A stretch of DNA of 64,000 nucleotides from Coriaria nepalensis. Taxonomy: Eukaryota; Streptophyta; Magnoliopsida; Cucurbitales; Coriariaceae. Below, one piece after another: positions 24,976-37,548 of the stretch. A model generated the notes under the pieces. That model worked only from the letters and a program-made list of their open reading frames with translations, ran no database searches and was not told the origin of the DNA. The stretch is taken from the NCBI GenBank assembly GCA_027186245.1, contig CP114499.1, positions 1,121,001 to 1,185,000 on the forward strand, read 5' to 3'. Numbering within the stretch: position 1 is the stretch's first letter; every line of letters starts with the position of its first letter. Made by a program: the position numbers and the translations under genes.

Positions 24976-25046
24976 AATAATAGTAAGAGGCTTACTATTA
25001 TTATCATTTTAATCCCCAAGGGAGGGATGGGGATTAAAATGATAAT
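24976..25046 (+). other. Two overlapping perfect stem-loops in the 3' flank
   Basis: The first hairpin has arms AATAATAGTAAG (24976-24987) and CTTACTATTATT (24991-25002) with an AGG loop: 12 bp, perfect. The second has arms ATTATCATTTTAATCCCC (25000-25017) and its exact complement at 25029-25046, with an 11-nt purine-rich loop: 18 bp, perfect. They share 25000-25002, so at most one can form fully at a time. They begin 36 bp after the stop codon of the small basic ORF, in its probable 3' UTR. They could be a miniature foldback insertion or an RNA structure. Confidence 0.8.
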
Positions 25047-26936
25047 TACAATCTTAGTAAATATGGATTTTTTCTAGGGGTGGATATATATGGACACGAC
25101 GAGGCTACCTTGCTACCTTAAGTTATTATTTATCAAGCAAGTAATATGGTAAAATTTTTATTTTTGTGATAGTTTGGAAGTTAAAAGTAAAAGGGTTTTA
25201 TTACTTTTGTCTTTAATTTTAAATAAAGTAAAAAATACTATATAAAAGTAAGGGTGAGAAAAAGTAGATTTATAAATAATGGTCTATTTATAAAATTTTA
25301 ATATTATTAGGATATATTTCGAATTTTAGTAAAGTAGAGGGGCAATACCCCTTCCCCCTCCCCTAATTTTTTTTTTTTTTTTTTTTTGGCCAGACTCTTC
25401 CCCTAATTGAGATGGCCCCCCAGCTTGGGTTCTTGTTACGTTACAGCAAATTGTACTCTTCTTTAATAAATGAAATCGCCACTTCGAAGAAAAGAATGTA
25501 ATAATGAAGCCCTCATCTTTCTGCCTTGTGGGGTTTAATTTTGCGACCAACTAAATGTTACTTATTTTCTATCTTAACGTATTCGAATGTCAACTATGAA
25601 TCCATAATTAAAGTTGCAATATTTTGCTTTTTTGTTAGACACAAAGTTCAATTAGTTTATGAAGACATAGAAATGAAATATCTTCCTATTAGTTTAACAA
25701 TGAACTTTCCTTAAATAACATAAAATAAAATGAAATGAAATGAAATATTTATTCATGAAAATTCCTTTTAAAAAAATAAAAATATTGAATATTATTTTAT
25801 TCTAATAAAAAAAAAACTAATGAATTTTAAAATTAAATTGACCACCAAATATTACTCTTAAAATAAAAGTTAGAATTCGAATCACTAAAACTCTTTCAAA
25901 AAAAAATCTTTCTATAAAAAATAATAACAATTATTATTATAATAAAAGTAAAACTCTTTCAAAAAAAATTATTCCTTAAAAAAATAAAAAATAAAATAAA
26001 TATTTTATTAGTGCAAATTCCTTAAAATAAAATAAAAATTCCTATTAGTTTATTAATGACATATAAATAAATATTTTCATTTTATGGAATTAGGAAACAT
26101 TTCTTTTTCCTTTTTGATTTTGAACTTAAATGTAAAAAAATTAGGATTTGAAAGTAAATGCTTCTGCTGACGTAAGGAAGGTGGCTCTGCAACCGATTAT
26201 GAAATAAAGAACAATCAGGATCCCGAACAATAAGAAGGCAATACGTGAAAATGTGTCTAGGTTTCTCATACTAAAAAATTAGAGGTGTATAAGCTAAATG
26301 ATACTTGAAAAATAGAGTATTCACTCTTGAAACACTTTATCTATATAAAATACCTCAAAGTTATTTAGTACTAGTTTTAGGGTCGAAGGAGGGTTGACCG
26401 ACCATAACTTCGACCACTCTTAGTTTCATGTATGTAGGAACGTTGATCTTAAAGTATACTGTCAGCAGTAGAACCTTTCAGTTTTGATAGATTTCCATGT
26501 TCATAATTATACAGCACTCTTTAAATAAATAAAAATGAATTAAAAAGTTAAAACACCTACTCATTATGAGCACATTTTTTAAATCTTGAGACTTATTTAA
26601 GATAATAGTAATAAATATTCTAAACTCAAAAAATAAACCCTTGCAAATATTATACATTCCATATACCAACTCCTTAATGGCTTTATTGTATATTTGTGAG
26701 AGAAATGCATTGTTTTATTGTGATATCTTCCCATCATCACTTGTTACTTTAGTTACAACATAAAAATTTAAAAAAATAGTATATTTGTGTAACCAAGTGA
26801 TAACTATTTAAACCACTCAATTAGTGAGTTAGCAGATAGTAGTGTAACTCATCTTATTTTATCTAAAACTTATATAATTTTGATCCATATGCTATTACTT
26901 TAAAATTTATTCACCCAACTAATACAACATGTCGTT
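25047..26936. other. AT-rich intergenic region
   Basis: No gene seen. A poly-T/poly-C pyrimidine stretch lies at 25,345-25,390, and several AAAATAAAAT and TTATTATTAT simple-sequence patches lie between 25,720 and 26,040. The right end is the 3' flank of the CYP75B-like pseudogene. Confidence 0.45.
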
Positions 26937-29455
26937 TTAGTAAACATCTGGCGACAATCTGGGCCGTGGGTGCAACGTTAAAGCCTCTGCCCGTTCCAAT
27001 GCAATTCCAAAGGTCTCCTCCATGTTCAGGTTCTCGTGCCTAAGCCCATTTGGTAGCTCCCAGTTGAATGCATGCATAAAGGTAGCAGTTAGTAACTGGA
27101 CCATTCGATAGCCCAAATTCATTCCAACACAAATCCTACTCCCTGATCCAAATGGCATGAGCTCAAAATGATTCCCGAACACATTAACATGGGCCTTCTC
27201 ACCTCCTGGTAAGAATCTTTCTGGCCTGAACTCAAGTGGGTTAACCCATTCATTTGGGTCACGTCCAATGGCCCAGGTGTTGACAAGAAGAGTTGACCCC
27301 TTTGGGATGTGATAGCCGTCCACTTGGCAACTCTCGGCCGCTATTCGAGGGAGGTTGAGTGGGGCTGCCGGGTGAATCCTGAACGTTTCCTTCACAACGG
27401 CTTGAAGATAGGTCAGTCGGGGTAGGTCCAGTTCATTTACGAGACGATCACGGCCCACGACCATATCCAGCTCCTCTTGGACTTGGGCCAAGATTTTTGG
27501 GTGTCGGATTAATTCTGCCATGGCCCATTCTGTTGTGCTTGAAGACGTGTCAGTGCCGCCGACGAACATGTTCTGCAAGCATTCAATGATCAGCATAATT
27601 TGTAAAGTATTAACCATGTGTGTGAAATGAAACCTTGAGTAGCTTCTAAAATATATAGCATGTTGATTGAACAATCTTTATATGTTGATTCGTTACCCAA
27701 ATTCTATATTTAAAAAAATTGACCAAATGAGGAGAAAATCTTGTTTTTGGGTTGTTCCTGCGATGTGTATCTAGTTTTTAATGACAATTCTCGCTAGATG
27801 GATCAGATATCCAAGTGTTCGACAATATTACCAGTAACAATGCTTTGATTTCGACATCAGTAAGCTTGCTTCCCTCATCACACGGTTCATCCCTCAACGA
27901 TAATAACGTACTCAACATGTCATCGTGCTTCTGGCCTCGCGCCCTAGTTCCTTAGACACTACTCTCGCCTCCCTCCATAATCTTAGTCAAAAACACATCG
28001 AACTGCTTGTTGACCTTCTTCATCTTACCAATAATCGCTTGTAAATCCATCCATTCTGTCCCGGGAATGAAGTCGGTAATGTTGAACAGTCCGGCTAATC
28101 TCACTAATTCCCCCACCATGTCCTTGAATTCTATGTTTTCATCGTCGCTGCTTTCGTTGCCGAAGACTCGATGCCCTAGCATCATCACCCGTCCAATGGT
28201 GTTTGCAGAGCATAGATTCAGCTTTTGCCCTAAATCGACTGGTCTTGTCCCATTATTCGCTAATGCTCGTGTTAATCTTGCTACTTCTTCCTACATACAC
28301 ACAAAATTTGGTTGCAAAATGCAAAGTCAATAGAACATGATATTGTCCAAAATAGTATCGAATTTTACCTCTTGTCTATTATTATTATTATTATTTGCTG
28401 TTTTAACATAGGAATATACATATCGCACAGACTTGAATAGTGACTGTTCTTGTCCTAAATCATAATTATCTATTGAATTCACTTTTTGAATTTCTATGTG
28501 GACTAATGAAAAAGCACTACGCGACCATTTAGAACCTAAAGAAGATAAGCAGTGCTTCAAAAAATATATATATAAATAATAAGTTATAATTGTGTTTAGA
28601 AGGAAATTATAAATACAAGTTAATTAGGATATTTAAAATATATTAATTTTAATAATAATCAGTTTAATACTTATAAAAATGAACAATTTTTGCAATCTTT
28701 TTTTTTAAATATAAGTATTAAGCATCCAAACGGGGCTCTAAACCAAATTACACATATGTTAATAGCACGTAAACTGAATACACTAGTAATTAAAAGTTTT
28801 ATGTATCAATATAACCTTAACTAACGCTTGTACGTACTCAAACATCAAATACTACTCATTAACCTAACATTATATAAATGATGATCTCTCTCTTGCATAT
28901 TTGTCGTGTTGAGGCCTTAACTGTTTCTACCAACGTGACCAAAAATAAGAACAAATTTTTTTACGTGCATGTACGTACGTAGTACTAATGATGATCGTGA
29001 CTACAATAAGAAATAAATTTTGTTGAATAAAAGGCTCACATGGCGGATATGTCTATATTCATCTAGTGCTTTGCCGGAAAACAGATGGACGGAGCAGATC
29101 TTCCGGAGCATTTGCCTCCGTGGGCCATAAGGTGAAAACACAATATCCTGATAATTGAAAGACATATGTTTTCCGCTAGAATTTTGTGGGCAGTTCGAGA
29201 AATTTTTGTCTTGAAATTTTAATAACGCGGCAGCCATCGATGCTGATGAAGCCACTACTGCATCGACCAAGCCAAACCGTAGGTACATGAGGGGCCATGT
29301 ACAGGCATAGTGCCCAAGTGAGGTAGGCTCCCAACTAGTGGCCATGGTTTAGGGCCTGGTGGCAGAGGGCGATGGCGGGGGTGGTACTTGAGAAGGTATT
29401 GGATGATTATAGATATGGTAATGGTGAGAAATAGTAGACATATGAGAGGAGACAT
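26937..29455 (-). pseudogene. CYP75B: Flavonoid 3'-hydroxylase-like (CYP75B) pseudogene
   Basis: Derived from a P450 that hydroxylates the flavonoid B-ring at 3' (ER membrane; anthocyanin and flavonol branch). Three exons on the minus strand: 29455-29040, 28290-27832, 27572-26937, separated by GT-AG introns of 749 and 259 bp. Family signatures: LPPGPKPWPLVG hinge; NYQDIVFSPYGPR, MLRKICSVHLFSGKALDE; GGTDTSSSTTEWA I-helix; KETFRIHPAAPL with ExxR; RPERFLPGG; haem loop FGSGSRICVG; C terminus HPRPRLSPDVY. Two lesions kill it. In exon 1 the frame changes between LPHLGTMP and WPLMYLRFG, where about nine codons are missing and one base seems lost from a C run. In exon 2 there is an in-frame TAA at 27949-27951, 40 codons before the exon end. 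Exon lengths sum to 1,511, not a multiple of three. The haem and I-helix parts are intact, so decay looks recent. The F3'H identity is from recalled family features; a related CYP75 or CYP71-clan enzyme is possible. Confidence 0.88.
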
Positions 29456-31149
29456 GTTGATCTTCCTTTCTTTAGGGACTCTTTTTTTCTTCCCCTTAGT
29501 ATTATTGTATACATGTATGATTTTTTTTAGATTGTTGAGGAGGAGATATATAGAGAAACAAAATATGAGTAAAGGTCAAATTAATAACTATAATATTAGT
29601 ATCTAAATTATATAAATATATATAATATAAAAATTTGTTTCTCCTACAATGTTGAGATGTCAAATAAGAAGTATGAATTCATATAACTAAATTCAAATAA
29701 TATTCTTTGAGCTTCAATTTACTTTCTTTTTTTTTTTTTTTTTTTAACCAAATAATATTCTATGAATTCATGCATATTGCTACATGTTAATCTGTCCAAT
29801 TAAAATTCCCCATCAAATAATAAATTTCTGATTGAATTTAAAAAGGGTAAAAAAGTGTCAATTTTACTTTTTATAATAATTAAACATAATTTAAAAAACA
29901 AATCACAAATCCTTTTCTTTTTTTTTCTTTTTTTGCTCTCTATCGTCCCTATCTTCCCTCCACCCTCCTCCTCCTTCTTCTTCCTTCTAGAACATCCAAA
30001 TTTCCCAGAATCCAAAATTTCGCTCTGGTTTTGTGACAATTCAAAGACATGTGCAAAAAAGGAAAGAAAATAAAAAAATAAATAAAAAAAAAAAAGTCAA
30101 AACAAAACAGCTACTAAGAAGTAGAATTCTTGAAGGAAAGTCAAAGTGATAGAACATCACCATAACTGAAAATTATCGTTCAAAGGATTCTATATATTGT
30201 AGTTGGTGAGAAGAAAAATCAAACATGTCACTTGTAGATGAAGCTCCTCTTATCCTCCCTTTTTTTTTTTTTTTATTTGTTTTCTTGGGTGTTTTCGAAA
30301 GCTTTCGGGTCTTTGTTTCTTTTTCCTCATTAAATTTCAATTATTTCCAACAACCCAGTTTTTCTGGACTGTTCCTACAGCGTTTAATGATGAACTAAAA
30401 TACTGTCTTGTGTTCTTACATTTGTAAGGTCTTAAGCTTTTGATTCTGGGTTTTACAAGAATAGAAATAAGAGATGGAGGGAGAGAGGAAAAAATAAAAG
30501 CACTTATTAATTATAGAACAAAATTTAATAAATAATAAATAATAAATTGAAATTCATTTATCAACCCATTTTTTTCTTTCTTTTGACTGCTTATTTGTAA
30601 GACTCGTAACTACAGCCTTAACTCTACCTCAAATAAAAATAATGCTATCAATAATACTTATATCTTAAGTCTTCTCATTTCTTCATGACTTATTTTTTTC
30701 ATGTAGAACGAGATGATTCCATCTAAGAGACATCACTATTTTTCCATCTAAGAATTCTTGTAAGACCGTTATATCAAATATGATTCACATATTTTAATAA
30801 CAACTTCAAACTATAATCGCAGATATTAAAATTTCATGGATTTCATGAATGCTATTTTAAGATATGAATTACATAACTTGAGCCATTGATGTTAACTTCT
30901 AGTTCCGATGATCAGCAATGAATTACACTAATAAAGAAACAAGTTTTCTCTTACCTTTCCTTTATTATACAAAATACCTTTAAATTGTGATGGAAATTTA
31001 CAATACGCTTTGTTCCTTTTATAGGTAAAGAGAGGACCAATTTCTTAATCACATTATAAATATTATTAAGTATATATATGTCTATCGATGTAAATTCTTT
31101 AAGAAACTTCTTTTCAAATGATTTATACTAAAACATGCCACAAAAGGGA
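29456..31149. other. Intergenic region right of the CYP75B pseudogene
   Basis: No gene recognised. It holds poly-T and poly-A runs (about 29,727-29,746 and 30,065-30,095), a pyrimidine-rich CTTCCTTCT patch near 29,940-29,990, and AT-rich DNA. The first few hundred bases would be the old promoter of the pseudogene. Confidence 0.4.
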
Positions 31150-34100
31150 CATATGGTCCCTGAAATAAAGTTTCACGACCAATTTCCTTGAATTGTGGCT
31201 TCAAAACATGTCACAAACTCATCTTCCATAGTAGATGTAGCAATGATGGACTGCTTTGTACTTTTTGATGAAATTGCTCCTCCAGCTAAAAGGGACATAG
31301 AGCCAAATGTGGACTTTGGTGTGTCAACATATCCAACAAAGTCTGAATTTAAATATCCAATTACCTCAATATGATTAGATCTATGATAAGTGAGCATATG
31401 ATTCTTTGTTCCTTAGAAATATCTCAGTACTCTCTTTGTAGCCTTCCAATGATCAAATCTTAGATTACTTTGATAAAGGCCTAGCATTCTGACAACAAAA
31501 CTAATGTTTGAGCATACATCAAGCTCCCAACAATTGACGCATGAGGGATTCCTTTCATTTTAACGTTTAGTTCATTCTTTGGGCATTGCTAAGGCTACAT
31601 TTGTCGTATTTCTGAATTGGAGCAACACTTGATGAGCACTTTTCCATTCTAACTCTCTCTATAATAGGATTTCTAGAACAATCCCAACAATCTTTGTGAT
31701 CTATCTCAGAATATTTAAGAATCCCATAGTTTGCCTCTCCCATTTCTTTCATTTCAAAGTTCTTAGAAATAAATTTATTGATCTCATACAATAAGCTAAG
31801 ATCATTAGTAGCACGTAAAATGTCATCAATATACAAAATCAGAAATATAAACGTACTCCCACTGATCTTTAGATATATATACCGTTCAACAATTTTTTCC
31901 TGGAATCCAAAAGAAGTTGGTATCATCGAATTTAAGATACCATTGGCAGGAAGCTTGTTTATATATGTGTATTGATTTCTTACGATTATATACCATGTGT
32001 TCTTTTCCTTCAATGGAAAAACCTTTTGGTGGATCCAGATAAATCTCTTCCTTTAAATTCTCATTTGGAAAGGCAGTTTTCACATCCATTTGATACAACT
32101 CTAAGTCATAATGAGTTGTTAAGCGCGGAATAATTCTAAAAGAGTCTTTTTTAGAAACTAGTGAAAAAGTCCTCTTGTAGTCAATACCATTTTTTTGAGT
32201 AAAACTTTTGGCAACAAGTATGACATTGTGTCGTTCAGTATTGTCATTTGAGTCACTCTTGATCTTAAAGACCTATTTACACTTGAATTGTTTGCAACCT
32301 TTAGCTAAGTCAACAAGGTCCCAGACTTCATTATGTTCCATAGATTTCAACTCATCTTTCATGGCATTTATGCATTCATTAGAATTAAGACTTTCAATAG
32401 CTTGTCAAAACGAAACTAGATCTTCATCAATTCTTAAATCAAATTCTAACTCTTGTAAATTTACCACATAATCACAAAAAATAGTTGACCTTCTTTGTCT
32501 TTGAGACCTTCTGAATGTTATTTCATGTGGTTCATCTATTATAGGTTCATTGCCATTATCTTCATTATGGGTTATTTGATTTTTTTTTTCTTGTTCTTGC
32601 CCACGGTTCAAATGTTCAACGATCGGAGAAACAACTTTAGAAGAAGTTGTGGTGAGCAAAGGAACTTGCACCCTATCTTCTTAAATGATCATGTTTTGTG
32701 GTTTTTGACTCCACTATTTTCACCATTCTCAATAAACCTGGCATTCCAATTTCAAAAATTCTTGTAATATGGTTAGGATAATAAAATTTATACCTTTTAA
32801 ACTTTTCTGGATAACTAATGAAGAAACCACTGGTTATTCTTGGGTCCAATTTCTTTTCATATGGATTATAGATCCATACTTCTATTGAGAAACCCTAACC
32901 ATGCATGTGCCTTAAACTAAGTTACCTATAGTCCACAGTTCAAAATGAGTCTTAGGAATTTTGCCTTACTAGGAACCCTTATAGCAAATACATGGTAGTT
33001 TTTAATACATGCATCCACAATGATAAAGGTAAACATGAATTGCTTAACACACTTCTAATAATACCTAATAAGGTACAGTTACACCTTTTTGTTACACTAT
33101 TTTGTTATGGTGTACTTGACATAGTGTATTGAGCACATATGCCAAACTTTTTCAGGAATTTAGCAAATGGGCCTAGGCATTGTCCGGTTTCATTATATTT
33201 CTCATTGTATTCACCACCTCTATTAAACTTGATAATTTTCACCCTTTGGTCTAAATGTCTTTCAACCTCATTAATAAATAACTCTAAAGCATTAGTTGAT
33301 TGTAATTTTTCATATAACAAATAGATATTATCATAACGTTAAAAGTCATCAATAAATTTGATAAAATATTTTTCTCCACCAAATGATGGAACATCGAAGG
33401 GTCTACAAATATCGGTGTTAATTATTTCAAGAAGTTGTGTACTTCTTGTGACTCATTTCTTTGTGTGCTTTGTCTTTTTTTTCCCTTAATACAATCCACA
33501 CACATACCAAGATCGGTAAAATCTAAGTCTTGAAGGATTTCATTATTTACCAAACTTTTCAATCTTTCTTTAGAAATATGAACAAAACGTTTATGCCACA
33601 AGTAAGCTGAATTCCGTTTACTAAACCACGTTTAATTCCAATATTATGATGCAAGGTTAATAGAGTTTTTGCAAAAATGTTATCAAGTTTGCATTTGTAT
33701 AAACCATCACAAAGATACCAAAACCAATGAGATGATTTTGTTTACACAAATTGAAATATTCATTTCCAAATTTAAAGGGATATCCAGTTGAATTGAGTTT
33801 AGATAAAGAAACTAAAATGCGAGAAATAGAAGATACATAAGGAGTTTGAAATAATCTAAATGATATCTAGGATCTAAAATTAAACCAAAAATTCTAAAAG
33901 CTTCAATTGGAGCTTAGACTCAATACAAATATTTCATTTGGATTTATGGTTCGGGTTATAAGGAATCCCTATATCGTATTTGAAACGTGAGTAGTACATC
34001 CAAAATCAATCCACCAAGTATTATAAGGAACTTCAGCTAAATTAGATTTGAAATATATGAAAACATTAGGCTTAGCTTCTTTTCAAACCATGCCTTATGT

Positions 34101-34930
34101 TTCAAACAATCTTTCTGAAAGTGTCCATGTTTCCCACAACACTTATCATCCTTATGTTCCTTCTTGTGGATTTTAATATATGACTCATTAATCTTAAATG
34201 GTTCTTGCTTGTCATTTCCAAACTTTCTTATTGCTTTCTTTCCAACTCATTGATTGCTTACACGATGAATGGAATGAGTTCCTTGATTTTTAAGTCTCAT
34301 TTCTTAATATGAAGTTCATTCACATTCCATTTATCTTTTATCATATTATAGTTCATTTGAAATGGACCATATTAAGAAGGTTGTGAGTTTATGATAAACC
34401 GCACAAAGAAATTCTCATCTACATCAATCCCTAAGGACTTAAGTCTTGTTGCGATATTCAATGACGTCCTCATGCATGCTACGAGAACTATCAAATTTCA
34501 TGGTGGTTAAGTTAGCCATTAATGTTCCAACCAACAAGTGACTTATCAACTGTTTGGGAATACTAGATTTTATATTGTTTGTTACACTCATTCGCATAAA
34601 CATTAAGTTTTAAGTCTGTTCGATCTTTCCCATGCATCATGGAAAGCTTTTTCTTCATCACCAATAGCATCAATGATGGTAGCAGGTTTCAACGATTCAA
34701 GTGACAAATTAAGATCCAAAATACCTAAGTAAAATTGGACTTGTTCACACTAATCAAATACCATTGAAAATCGGAACAGACGAAGCATCTGAATGAAGAG
34801 TAACAGGGACGGACATATACTTCAAGAATATCATACTGCTCATACATTAGTCCTTTGAATTGTAAACTTTAAGACATAAAATAATTCAAACACATCATTC
34901 ATAACTGTCATTCTCATTTGGGTGATACAA
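31150..34930 (-). mobile_element. Decayed Ty1/copia retrotransposon, near full coding span
   Basis: Minus-strand pieces in correct copia order from right to left. Gag lies at about 34.9-33.9 kb, with a zinc-knuckle-like CCGKHGHFQKDC near 34,110 whose first cysteine is lost. The pre-integrase/integrase part lies at about 33.6-33.1 kb (TQLLEIIHTDICGPFDVP, GGEKYFIKFIDDF, KIIKFNRGGEY). The linker before the reverse transcriptase lies at 32,671-32,405 (FRRSQRQRRS). Reverse transcriptase lies at 32.1-31.6 kb (YQMDVKTAFPNENLKEEIYL, then LILYIDDIL, a form of the YVDD box). The RNase H part is at 31,397-31,173 (GYLNSDFVGYVDTPKSTFG). Stops and frameshifts occur throughout, so it is inactive. I could not identify LTRs. 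Confidence 0.85.
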
Positions 34931-37440
34931 CGACATACAACAATCATCATAATGATGCTAATAATATTTCAATAATTTGGCAACTATATGCATTAATTAG
35001 AAATATTCACTATCTTTAGATATGAAAATATAACTAATAAAGCATACTAATTTCCAACAACCATGTTCATTAATTATAAGAATAAGCCTTTGGGTGATTT
35101 TTAAATGTCTTATAACAATGAACTTCAATTTACCCATACAATATATTTCATGTAACATCATATCATTGATAAGCATCAATATTTATAGGTAACTAAAATC
35201 ATTTTATATAATTTAAAATTTAATAGACTACAATTCGGCCACTTTGGTAACTAATAAATACGTCATAATATAAAATTTAAAAATTATATATATAAATAAA
35301 TAACATACGAAAAAAACAAATTTCATGATGAATTTTAATTGAAAAAACTAACTTGTGGCAAAATATCAAATGTAAAGTATAATGTTCCAAATAATTTATC
35401 GACCTACCTATATGTAACTTTATTTTAAACATTGGAAATAATGGATTTACATTGAAAAAGTTCATATGATATGTATTTTAGATTCAATGCAATAGATTCT
35501 TTGTAATTGAGAGTTGTTTTACATTCCAAAAATAAGATATGTATGCACGTTACTAAATTGTTTTTGCACTTGAGACTTGACCCGGCTACTTTTAGACCAC
35601 ACTTCAAACTCACTTCTGTTAAATGTTTATGTGGCATTGTAATTAGGCATGTCTCGTTATAATTAAAATTTTAAAATATAAATATAATATATGATTAACA
35701 AGGTTAATGATTTCCCTGAGGAATCCTATTGGTCCGTTGGAAAAAGGGACTAAAGGGGACCACTGAGTAAGAACATGGAAGCATCCTGTCAACTGTCAGG
35801 CGGGTAATGGAAACTTGAGCGGATTAAGTACGAAAAGATCTCAGCCCTAGAATCAATATTTTCATCCAACAGCTACGATTTGCCTGAAGACTCGGGCTTC
35901 CTTCCTTTATAGACTTCACTTTCTGGATAGTGGATACCTTCATCAACCTTCATTGACTTAGACTTTGAAAAATGTAAAAATAAAATAATAAAATATTATA
36001 TTTAATTGTGATTATTCCTCTTTCTTTTTTTTTTTCCTTTTTTTTTTTAGTCCAATTTAAAAAAGACAATAATGAATTGGGGAATTCGTAGACTTGGCAA
36101 ACTTTAAACTTAAAAAGCAATTACTCCCAAAACCTTTTCTAAACAATTTCTAAACCCCAAAAAACTAAATAAAATTAATTTAACCCCCCAAAAATAAGTA
36201 ATTTTGAACGAAATATATACATATAAACTGCTAACTGATCTCTCTACGATAAATAATACTTTAAAAAACTATAAATTTACTCTTTCATTCAATATATTTC
36301 AATTTTTATGTTAATAATTTATGGTTTTTTTTACTACTATTTCCGTTGTCGGTAACCGTTGTCATGGGCAAACACCTTTACCGATCACTTGTCACCGCCT
36401 GATTGAATCGATCCAGAGCTTTGAAATTCTAGGTCAAGGGAAAGTGTAGAAGGAAGGGACGATGTTAGTGGGAGTAGTATGTAGCCGGTGGAGGTGTTTG
36501 ATGGTGGCCGAAAGCGGAGGCGGTGGTGTAGGTTATTAGAAAAAAAATTAGATAACATAAACGAAACACTAGGAATGATGCAGTGGGAAGAAAGCACTCT
36601 TAGCCTCTGCCCGGCTGATCATTCCACTGGCATCTTGCACTAGTTATGATTTTGGGAGTTGCATTAGTTTCTCAAGTGTTTTTGTGGTTTGGAATTGTTT
36701 AGAAATTTTTCCATACATTTTGGGTTGAAGACAAAATTGCGCAATTTTTCTTTCGGCCGAGTAAAAAGAGACTTTAGGATTATTCAATACCATAACATAT
36801 TTTCTTCTTTTGACTATTTCAAAGATTTATTAATGAATTAATAAGTATTTAATATAAATAATTATCCAATTATCTACTTTTTTTTTTTAAATTTAATCTA
36901 CTTACCCTTTTATTTAATTTTAAGGATAAATTATTTATAAATTTCTTAATATTATAGATAAATCTAATATTTTAAAAATTATAAATAAATTTCTTAATAT
37001 TTAACTTTAATTATAAATGAATTTCTTGATATTATAAAAATACAAATGAATTCTCTCATATTAATTTTAAATTATAAATAAATTTTTTCACTAAATTATA
37101 AATTATTTCTAATTTTTAAAAGTCAAGCAATCAACTAATTACTACAAACTAAAACACATAATATTAATGTCTGGACATAATTTTAATTGATCGTCAGACT
37201 TAATATCTATCTATAATTTAGAATAAATATTAAAAAAAATTATTTTATAATTTTAAAATCTCAAATAATATACTTATAATTAAAAGTATATATGAAGAAT
37301 CAACCTATAGATATTTATGATAGAATTTTTTTAAACATGTAGGCCCTAATTTGCCCTAATTTTATAACACGTAAAACATGAGTATGCATTTTTCCAACCA
37401 AAATCTAGGCCTGCGGGGTCCACTAATGCTATGCATTTTT
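34931..37440. other. Intergenic region upstream of SOBIR1
   Basis: No gene recognised. A less AT-rich 250-bp patch at about 35,700-35,940 has no ORF that I can identify. Between about 36,930 and 37,095 an imperfect repeat of the type AAATTATAAATAAATTTCTTAATATT occurs about four times, and a similar motif appears near 4,850-4,915. ORFs here look accidental. Confidence 0.4.
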
Positions 37441-37456
37441 CCACAAGGCAGCCGCA

Positions 37457-37464
37457 TATAAAAG
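37457..37464 (+). promoter_or_regulatory. TATA box of SOBIR1
   Basis: TATAAAAG, a textbook plant TATA element, lies 92 bp before the SOBIR1 ATG at 37549. Confidence 0.7.
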
Positions 37465-37548
37465 AAAAACTACTAAAATAAATAAACAAATAACTCTGCT
37501 ATCAACCAGTTTCAAGTTCGTCATTCAACATTTTCTTAACCCCAGAAA

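Noticed and set aside
28375..28396. TTA/ATT repeat that might be a CRISPR-like or regulatory array
   Set aside because: A plain (ATT)n microsatellite inside the first intron of the CYP75B pseudogene. No CRISPR array is expected or seen in this plant DNA.
6062..29455. A P450-based biosynthetic gene cluster
   Set aside because: The two P450 loci are about 19 kb apart, from different families, one is dead, and no other pathway enzyme lies between them except an oxidase pseudogene.
30224..30260. ATG with a plausible coding start (MSLVDEAPLIL)
   Set aside because: The frame closes into poly-T and no downstream exon or family match was found.
36385..36597. 70-codon minus-strand ORF rich in Ser and Pro
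   Set aside because: No recognisable family and no splice partners found; treated as chance.
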